DNA from: CBCXVS01 sp965178525
Lineage (GTDB): Bacteria > Tectomicrobia > Entotheonellia > Entotheonellales > Entotheonellaceae
DNA length: 27,718 nt
NCBI GenBank assembly: GCA_965178525.1
Contig: CBCXVS010000068.1
Location: forward strand, 1-27,718
Reading direction: 5' to 3'
The translations under genes were made by a program, and so were the position numbers. Shown in pieces: positions 22,968 to 27,718 of this stretch (within the stretch, counting starts at the first letter, position 1; the number at the start of each line of letters is the position of its first letter). Below the pieces are notes generated by a model. It did not search any database. It saw only the letters and a program-made list of their open reading frames with translations, and was not told the origin of the DNA.

Positions 22968-23252
22968 ATGCAAGGGCAGGGTATAAATCGCTGGAGGCTG
23001 GCCATTGTTGTCGTGATACTCATCGGGATTTTACCGGTGGTGTCCTGGGCCTGTGCGACGTGTTGGGGGGCGGATGATCCCCTAGCGCGTGGGTTGAATA
23101 AGAGTATTATCTTTCTCCTGTCGATGCCGTTTCTGGTTGGTGGTTCGATAGGGAGTATCTTGTATATTGCTCATCAGCGTGCCGAAGGGCGCCGCTGGCC
23201 GTATATCGCCATCAGAATCCCTGGGTACGTAAGGAGGGTGAACAGTGAGTGA
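22968..23252 (+). CDS. Small two-TM protein with a CxxC motif
   Basis: A 94-residue protein with an N-terminal signal-like helix (about 9-28) ending at WACATCWG, then a second helix (about 46-66, IIFLLSMPFLVGGSIGSILYI) and a short basic tail. The CATC pair sits on the outer face just after the first helix. Similar short CxxC membrane proteins occur in cytochrome oxidase clusters of several phyla, but I know of no established function; copper handling or thiol chemistry in CuA assembly is a guess. A ribosome binding site (AAAGGGTGA) supports the ATG. It overlaps coxC2 by 8 bp. Confidence 0.8.
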   Translation: MQGQGINRWRLAIVVVILIGILPVVSWACATCWGADDPLARGLNKSIIFLLSMPFLVGGSIGSILYIAHQRAEGRRWPYIAIRIPGYVRRVNSE

Positions 23253-23862
23253 AGCGGCGGCAGCACATGCCGGGGTCGAAGCCTATGAAACGCCTCTAAC
23301 GCCGGAGAGTTGGGGGAAGCTCGGAATGTGGGTCTTTTTGGCAGGGGACGCCATGTCGTTCGGGACCCTGCTGGCTGCATATGGGGCCGTGCGCTTTGGC
23401 AGCGGGGATTGGCCGGTTCCGGCGGACGAGTTGGGCACGGCCTTGTCCGGTTTTATGACGTTCCTGCTGATCTGTAGTAGTGTGTCGATGGTCTGGGGTC
23501 TGGCAGCGGCACAGGAAGGCAATACGGGGGGCTTTCGTCTGTGGATCGGCCTGACGATCGTGGGAGGTTTGATTTTTCTTGGCTTGCAGGCGTATGAGTG
23601 GACCCACTTCATTCAAGGCGGCTTAGGGTTCGCCAGCAATCCGCATGGGTCGCCTCTGTTCGGCACCACCTTTTTTATCATCACGGGCTTTCATGGGATG
23701 CACGTGACGGGCGGGGTGATTTACCTGTTCTGTCTCTGGATCAAAGGCCGTAACGGTTATTACTCCGGACACAATGCCTATCTCGTGGAAGTGGCGGGCC
23801 TCTACTGGCACTTTGTCGATCTGGTATGGATCATGGTTTTTACATTCATTTATCTGCTTTAA
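23245..23862 (+). CDS. coxC: Cytochrome c oxidase subunit III, second copy
   Basis: A 205-residue subunit III of five helices. It contains WVFLAGDAMSFGTLLAAY, LGLQAYEW, ITGFHGMHVTGGV and the canonical last helix YWHFVDLVWIMVFTFIYLL. The usual Glu of the first motif (SE..FF) is Asp here. The start is GTG 23245, with a strong AAGGAGGGTG upstream. Because its C-terminal motif is canonical, this copy is the likelier structural subunit III; both could also be used together. Confidence 0.94.
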   Translation: MSEAAAAHAGVEAYETPLTPESWGKLGMWVFLAGDAMSFGTLLAAYGAVRFGSGDWPVPADELGTALSGFMTFLLICSSVSMVWGLAAAQEGNTGGFRLWIGLTIVGGLIFLGLQAYEWTHFIQGGLGFASNPHGSPLFGTTFFIITGFHGMHVTGGVIYLFCLWIKGRNGYYSGHNAYLVEVAGLYWHFVDLVWIMVFTFIYLL

Positions 23863-23883
23863 ACGCAAAGAGGGAGTTGTGAT

Positions 23884-24216
23884 ATGGCTGAGCACCACCA
23901 GGGGCCCCGATACGGGAGCATATGGGTGTGGCTGCTGATATTGACGATTGCTGAAGTCGCCGTTGCGTTGTGGATTAAGGCCCCTGAACTGCACCTGGTC
24001 AAAATCATTTTGCTGGTCGGCATGGCCCTGAGCAAAGCTGCCCTCGTGGCGTTGTATTTTATGCATCTGCGGTTTGAGCGTATCACACTTCTTGTGATTG
24101 CGTTTACCCCGCTGTTGATTTGCGGCTTTCTCGTGTTTATGCTGATGCCGGATCTCGGCGCTATTGAACGGAAGTCGGAGATACGTTCCGAGCAGACACA
24201 CGGCAGTGGGCATTGA
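23884..24216 (+). CDS. Prokaryotic cytochrome c oxidase subunit IV
   Basis: A 110-residue, three-helix protein of the bacterial subunit IV family, with helices near residues 13-31, 38-61 and 66-88 and the typical KAALVALYFMHLRFE segment between the second and third. It follows coxC2 by 21 bp, as expected in coxBACD-type operons. It is a small accessory subunit whose role is mostly structural. Confidence 0.88.
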   Translation: MAEHHQGPRYGSIWVWLLILTIAEVAVALWIKAPELHLVKIILLVGMALSKAALVALYFMHLRFERITLLVIAFTPLLICGFLVFMLMPDLGAIERKSEIRSEQTHGSGH

Positions 24217-24263
24217 CGCCGCAGGTGTATGTGAGTGAATATGGACGGATAGGATAAGCATTC

Positions 24264-25058
24264 GTGGATATGTCAGGCAAGGCAACTCATGCAGATGGTC
24301 CGGCGCAGGCGCAAGGCTCGGGGGCGGTGATATGGGGATTGGCCGGGCTGGTGCTGGCTGTTGTGGTTGGCATTGGGGGATTGGCTCTCTGGGGAGGTGG
24401 TCTTGCGGGTTTGGCACCGCGTGAGATGTTGCGTCCGATTGGCGAGGTACCGGATTTTGCCTTGCTGGAGCGCAGCGGGCAACAAGTGACGAAAGCTGAT
24501 TTGCTCGGTAAAGTCTGGATTGTCAACTTTGTGTTTACCCAGTGCGTCGAGGCGTGTCCGTTAAGTAGCAGCCGCATGGTCCGACTGCAGCAGGTGTTTG
24601 CCGCCGAAGACCGTGTCCGCTTGGTGTCGATCACGGTTGATCCGATCCGCGATACTCCCGAAGTGCTCACGGCATATGCCACACAACTCCGCGCGCATCC
24701 GCAGCGCTGGCTCTTTCTCACGGGAGACAAAGCGTCTATCTATCGGCTTGCCCGCAAGGGTTTTTACCTTGGGGTGATTGACGCGCGTGATGCGAGCCAG
24801 ACGTCTTGGCGGCAGTTTGTTCCACGTATCTGGCAGGTGGTTGACGATGTCCGCTGGTTGGTAGAGCCTGCAATCGCTCTGGCGCATCATGGGCAGCATC
24901 GCCAGGGCGAGGATGGGCAGCAGGCCATTCAGCATAGTGGCCGGTTGGTCTTGGTCGATCGCCAAGGCTATATCCGGCAGTACTACGACTCCAAGGATAA
25001 TGACGCCGTTCAACGCCTTCAACGCCATGTGAAGTTGTTGCTCCGTGAGCCGTCATGA
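24264..25058 (+). CDS. SCO1/SenC/PrrC family copper chaperone
   Basis: SCO proteins are membrane-anchored thioredoxin-fold proteins that deliver copper or electrons to the CuA site of CoxB. This 264-residue protein has an anchor helix (about 20-46), the CxxxC copper site C94/C98 (TQCVEACPL) and the distal ligand H224 (IQHSGRLVLVD). Between GFYLGV (residue 171) and that His is an extra His/Gln-rich stretch (ALAHHGQHRQGEDGQQ, within about 173-220) longer than in typical SCO. The GTG at 24264 is used; an ATG two codons later is equally possible. Confidence 0.93.
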   Translation: MDMSGKATHADGPAQAQGSGAVIWGLAGLVLAVVVGIGGLALWGGGLAGLAPREMLRPIGEVPDFALLERSGQQVTKADLLGKVWIVNFVFTQCVEACPLSSSRMVRLQQVFAAEDRVRLVSITVDPIRDTPEVLTAYATQLRAHPQRWLFLTGDKASIYRLARKGFYLGVIDARDASQTSWRQFVPRIWQVVDDVRWLVEPAIALAHHGQHRQGEDGQQAIQHSGRLVLVDRQGYIRQYYDSKDNDAVQRLQRHVKLLLREPS

Positions 25059-25130
25059 TGTTCCTTTGGCGGAGCGCTCAACCAGCCTCCTGGCATGCTG
25101 TATTTTGCCTCTCTGTAGAATGATATCCTC

Positions 25131-25544
25131 ATGCATGACGCTCACAGTCTTCGGCGTGCCCTGCGATTAGTCTGGCGCGGATGGCGTTTGCGGTGTCCAC
25201 GCTGTGGGGAATGTACGCTCTTCCGCCGTTGGCTGACCACGTACGAGCGCTGTGCCACATGCCACTGGCGCTTTGAACGGGAACAGGGCTATTTCCTCGG
25301 GGCCATGTATCTGAACTATGTATTTACGGTGTGCATCGTCCTTGTCGGTTATTTTGTGCTGGAATGGTTGACGGATATTGCCCTGGTGTACCATCTGGTT
25401 CTCTGGGGAAGCGTGAGCCTGCTCTTCCCTCTTCTGCTTTTCCGTCGCAGCCGTGGCGTCTGGTTGAGCGTCGACTACTTTTTCGATCCGACAGACTCTA
25501 TCAGGCCGCAAGCACGCGAGGAATGGCGCCGTGAGGAGGGATGA
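25131..25544 (+). CDS. DUF983 family membrane protein with a zinc-ribbon-like N-terminus
   Basis: A 137-residue protein with two CxxC knuckles (C22/C25 in RCPRCG and C41/C44 in CATC), then EREQGYFLGAMYLNY and two or three helices, matching DUF983. The second knuckle happens to read CATCH, but it precedes the first helix with no signal peptide, so a covalent haem site is unlikely and metal binding is favoured. The function is unknown; members recur in oxidase clusters. It begins 72 bp after SCO. Confidence 0.82.
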   Translation: MHDAHSLRRALRLVWRGWRLRCPRCGECTLFRRWLTTYERCATCHWRFEREQGYFLGAMYLNYVFTVCIVLVGYFVLEWLTDIALVYHLVLWGSVSLLFPLLLFRRSRGVWLSVDYFFDPTDSIRPQAREEWRREEG

Positions 25545-25603
25545 TGTGGACCCAGTAGACGCCGCTATTGCCGCCAGGCGTAGCAGACGGTAGTGTCATC
25601 CGC

Positions 25604-26107
25604 ATGTCTTTCCGTATTTTCATCTTGTGGCTCCACCTCCTTGGCGCTGTCATCTGGATTGGCGGCCTGCTTTTTCAATTGTTTGTCGTACACCCAGGCC
25701 TCACCCGCGCCACATCCGTGCGGGAACGTCTGCGCATCGGGTTGAGCCTCGAAGGCCGCTTCCGGACGGTGATGTGGCCGGCCGTGGGTCTGGTCCTGTT
25801 GACCGGTCTTTATAATGTCATGAACCTGTTATATGCGACGACCACAAGCGGCGCGAGTCTGCCCCTGACCTTTGCCCGCATCTTAGGCGGTAAACTCTTG
25901 CTCGTGGCCTTGATGATCGGCCTGCAAGCCGTGCAGCAGTTCGTCGTACGGCCCAAGCGGATTGCCCTCTTGAGCGCTGTATCTCCTGAGGCTTTAACCT
26001 TGCCGCCACCACTGATGACGCTGCAACGTGTGTCGCAACTCCTGCATCGTCTAACGGTGGCGCTCGCTGTGTTGATCCTGCTACTGGCTATGCTCCTGCG
26101 TGGTTAA
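25604..26107 (+). CDS. CopD-like four-helix membrane protein
   Basis: A 167-residue integral membrane protein with about four helices, beginning MSFRIFILWLHLLGAVIWIGGLLF. Conserved-looking His residues (H11 and H30) and the WLHLLGAVIWIGG signature resemble the CopD/copper-resistance D superfamily of small membrane proteins. The ATG at 25604 gives the typical start; upstream codons in the same frame are not family-like. Position after SCO and DUF983 suggests a role in oxidase maturation or copper handling, which is inference only. Confidence 0.75.
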   Translation: MSFRIFILWLHLLGAVIWIGGLLFQLFVVHPGLTRATSVRERLRIGLSLEGRFRTVMWPAVGLVLLTGLYNVMNLLYATTTSGASLPLTFARILGGKLLLVALMIGLQAVQQFVVRPKRIALLSAVSPEALTLPPPLMTLQRVSQLLHRLTVALAVLILLLAMLLRG

Positions 26108-26166
26108 GTCTCTTTGGTCTGTTTAGCTGTGGTCAAAACCGATCGCTGCCAGTCATAATAGGGGCA

Positions 26167-26261
26167 CTAATGTATGACGAGACCCTGCTGCTTATGTTCA
26201 CCGGAGCCTTTACCGATGGGATAGAGAGCGAGACATCGCGGGAGCTTATGTCATACATTAG
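26167..26261. repeat. Perfect 12-bp inverted repeat flanking 71 bp, upstream of the DoxX-cNBD gene
   Basis: CTAATGTATGAC (26167-26178) and GTCATACATTAG (26250-26261) are exact reverse complements. The right arm runs into the ribosome binding site AGGAGA of the gene starting at 26271. Inside are two partly similar stretches beginning CGAGAC and ending GCTTATG. It could be a small inverted-repeat (MITE-like) insertion or an RNA switch occluding the ribosome binding site. The short frame starting at 26170 is not considered a gene. The 26108-26166 stretch shows only a weak CATAAT-type -10. Confidence 0.7.
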
Positions 26262-26270
26262 GAGAGAAAT

Positions 26271-27143
26271 ATGTACACAAGGGAAAATATTTCCGCTTCA
26301 TGGCGGACAGGTGAAATTCGGCTCTATGGCTGGATGGAACGACACGGGCTACTCCTCTTACGCTTGTCCTTGGCGATGGTGTTTATCTGGTTTGGTCTGC
26401 TCAAACCCTTGCATTTAAGTCCGTCAGAGCCATTGATCACCCATACCTTGGGGTCCGTGTTTAACTCGAGTTGGTTTGTTCCGCTACTGGGGTATTGGGA
26501 AATCGCCATTGGCCTATGTTTGCTCTGGCACACGACGCTCCGGCTCGCACTTTTCTTGCTTTTCCTCCATTTGCCCGGAACGCTGCTGCCACTCTTACTT
26601 CTGCCCGAGGTGTGCTGGACGCATTTCCCTTATGGCCTGACCGTCGAGGGACAAGACATCATCAAAAATCTGGTTCTTACCAGTGCGGGAATCGTCATAG
26701 GCGGCAGGTTACGTTATCAGCAGTTGGGTTGCTCCCAGTTTGCTTTGGCAGATCTGAAACCTCTGCTTCGATATGGAGAGTGGGCCATCGCTTCCCAGGG
26801 GACACTCTTGACACAGCAGGATGAGCCAGTCGATCGGCTGATGTATCTCTATGCCGGTACTGTCGCGGTTACCCGTGATGACGAGTGGGTTGTGCAGCTC
26901 GGGAGTGGGCATTTTGTGGGTGAAATGAGCTTGGTGACCGGGAACATGGCCAATGCAACCACGACCGTCATGGAGGAGACATGCTATATCTACTGGAATA
27001 AGGAGACGTTGCGACACCTTAGTGTTGAGCATCCGATGCTGTATCAATCCCTCCAGAGCGCGATTAATCAGGATTTGGTCTCGAAGCTGACTCTGATGGA
27101 TCAGCAGCAATGGAGCCGTATGCATCCTGAGGTGAGTGACTGA
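26271..27143 (+). CDS. DoxX/YkgB-like membrane protein fused to a cyclic-nucleotide-binding-like domain
   Basis: A 290-residue protein. Residues about 24-145 hold four hydrophobic helices, beginning LLRLSLAMVFIWFGLLKPLHLSPSEPLI, like DoxX/DUF417-type membrane proteins. Residues about 170-270 read as a cAMP-receptor-type beta-roll: MYLYAGTVAVTRD, VVQLGSGHFVGEMSLVTG, then a helix. In the phosphate-binding cassette the GE pair is present (G217, E218), but the usual P-R-x-A-T reads M-A-N-A-T (226-230), so the phosphate-contacting Arg is Ala. It may bind another ligand or none. No effector such as a DNA-binding domain follows. A ribosome binding site AGGAGA lies just upstream. Confidence 0.72.
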   Translation: MYTRENISASWRTGEIRLYGWMERHGLLLLRLSLAMVFIWFGLLKPLHLSPSEPLITHTLGSVFNSSWFVPLLGYWEIAIGLCLLWHTTLRLALFLLFLHLPGTLLPLLLLPEVCWTHFPYGLTVEGQDIIKNLVLTSAGIVIGGRLRYQQLGCSQFALADLKPLLRYGEWAIASQGTLLTQQDEPVDRLMYLYAGTVAVTRDDEWVVQLGSGHFVGEMSLVTGNMANATTTVMEETCYIYWNKETLRHLSVEHPMLYQSLQSAINQDLVSKLTLMDQQQWSRMHPEVSD

Positions 27144-27194
27144 GCGTCTCAAATGAGACACCGGACCCGCGTTCTCGACTTTCCTAGCCCGATA

Positions 27195-27246
27195 TACGGC
27201 GTTCTCAGACATCATTCGACTTATAGGGATAGATGACGACGCCGTA
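27195..27246 (+). terminator. Possible hairpin between convergent genes
   Basis: TACGGCGT (27195-27202) and ACGCCGTA (27239-27246) pair perfectly over 8 bp with a 36-nt loop and are followed by a pyrimidine tract (CCTTTCTCTTTCTCC). It lies between the DoxX-cNBD gene and the minus-strand gene at the right edge. The long loop makes it a weak candidate. A shorter palindrome GTCTC-AAAT-GAGAC (27146-27159) directly follows the upstream stop codon. Confidence 0.3.
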
Positions 27247-27308
27247 CCTTTCTCTTTCTCCTACATGTTACCATTGCAACTCCCTTACCTATAGGCTTGA
27301 GTAGACCA

Positions 27309-27718
27309 TCAAGCTATGTTGCCAATGCCTTTGACCCGCTGGCTGATCTGAGGTTGCCCACGTTCTTTGTCGAGAATGTTCCATTCGAGGATGACCTCTC
27401 CATAAAGACCGTATACTCGAAACACACTTCCAGCCTGTTGTGGCGTCATGGTGTAATTACCCGGGGAGTCCTCGTGTACAGGTGTACGGCCGGAGAGGGG
27501 GTTCGTAATCCAGAACGATCGCAGCTTGTCATCAAGTTTCTCGGGTTGGCGAAGGAATTCATCTTTCCCGCCAGCTCGTAATGTCCAGACGGCCGTTAGC
27601 AGATTCTCCGAATATCCCCGAGGACGCCAGCGTCGTTGCGGCAACGTTGTGCTAGACCGAAGTTCCTCCCGTGATTCGGCGACAACTTGTTGAAATAAAA
27701 ACTCAAAAGCCTGAAACG
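27309..27718 (-). CDS. C-terminal part of an unrecognised protein, cut by the window edge
   Basis: The minus-strand frame is open from the window edge to a TGA at 27309-27311, 135 codons without interruption. The 24 codons left of the first possible internal start (27644, TTG) are also open and look like normal protein, so the true start is outside the window. The sequence is balanced in composition (NLLTAVWTLRAGGKDEFLRQ, AGSVFRVYGLYGEVILEWNI) with no helix, signal or motif I recognise. An opposite-strand frame at 27297-27581 overlaps it and seems less protein-like. No function is assigned. Confidence 0.5.
   Translation of the reverse strand, partial: FQAFEFLFQQVVAESREELRSSTTLPQRRWRPRGYSENLLTAVWTLRAGGKDEFLRQPEKLDDKLRSFWITNPLSGRTPVHEDSPGNYTMTPQQAGSVFRVYGLYGEVILEWNILDKERGQPQISQRVKGIGNIA

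Noticed and set aside
25251..25265. CATCH in the DUF983 protein as a cytochrome c haem site
   Set aside because: It is the second half of a paired CxxC zinc-ribbon before the first helix, with no signal peptide, so it should be cytoplasmic.
26170..26418. Short + strand gene starting in the inverted repeat
   Set aside because: It has no ribosome binding site, starts in the repeat arm, and overlaps the well-supported DoxX-cNBD gene in another frame.
27297..27581. + strand frame near the right edge
   Set aside because: It overlaps the longer minus-strand frame that stays open to the window edge and looks more protein-like; neither is certain.

Overview
The window carries core chromosomal genes of an aerobic bacterium with Gram-negative-type respiration and fairly GC-rich codon use. 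ParAB next to an F1-only ATP synthase operon, an A1-type haem-copper oxidase with two subunits III, and a CydA-like protein coupled to c-type cytochromes would fit lineages around Nitrospirota, Methylomirabilota (NC10) or Tectomicrobia. That placement is inference only; no rRNA or other phylogenetic marker is present.

Layout. Positions 1-106 are the 3' end (domains V and VI) of a group II intron whose body lies outside the window. A sigma70-like promoter then leads into parA-parB-atpHAGDC, followed by a TrmN6-like methyltransferase gene and rsmI (all +). A hairpin at 8552-8590 separates these from a minus-strand block transcribed folE, folB, folK, moaB and an IF-2B-family gene. From a divergent promoter region (11763-12114) a long + strand respiratory cluster starts: a CydA-like 725-residue membrane protein, a dihaem membrane-anchored cytochrome c, a triple-TM monohaem cytochrome c, a dihaem cytochrome c fused to an ethylbenzene-dehydrogenase-type haem domain, coxB, coxA, ctaA, ctaB, a 39-residue Cox11-like membrane peptide, coxC1, a CxxC two-TM protein, coxC2, a subunit IV gene, SCO, a DUF983 protein and a CopD-like protein. 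A separate unit encodes a DoxX-like membrane protein fused to a degenerate cNMP-binding-type domain. The right edge cuts a minus-strand gene of unknown function.

How it fits together. The respiratory cluster looks like a complete electron route: the CydA-like protein and three cytochrome c modules would pass electrons to the CuA site of CoxB (which has no fused haem domain) and on to CoxA, with haem A synthesis (CtaA, CtaB) and copper delivery (SCO) encoded in the same run.

The most unusual non-coding structure is a family of 7-bp tandem repeats (GAATGCG units, and a second AGCTNNN family). They sit at, or within a few bases of, stop codons of genes inside operons. The GAATGCG family is always read in the same orientation relative to the upstream gene. 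Several are paired with an inverted array that makes a hairpin, and two supply possible start codons for the next gene.
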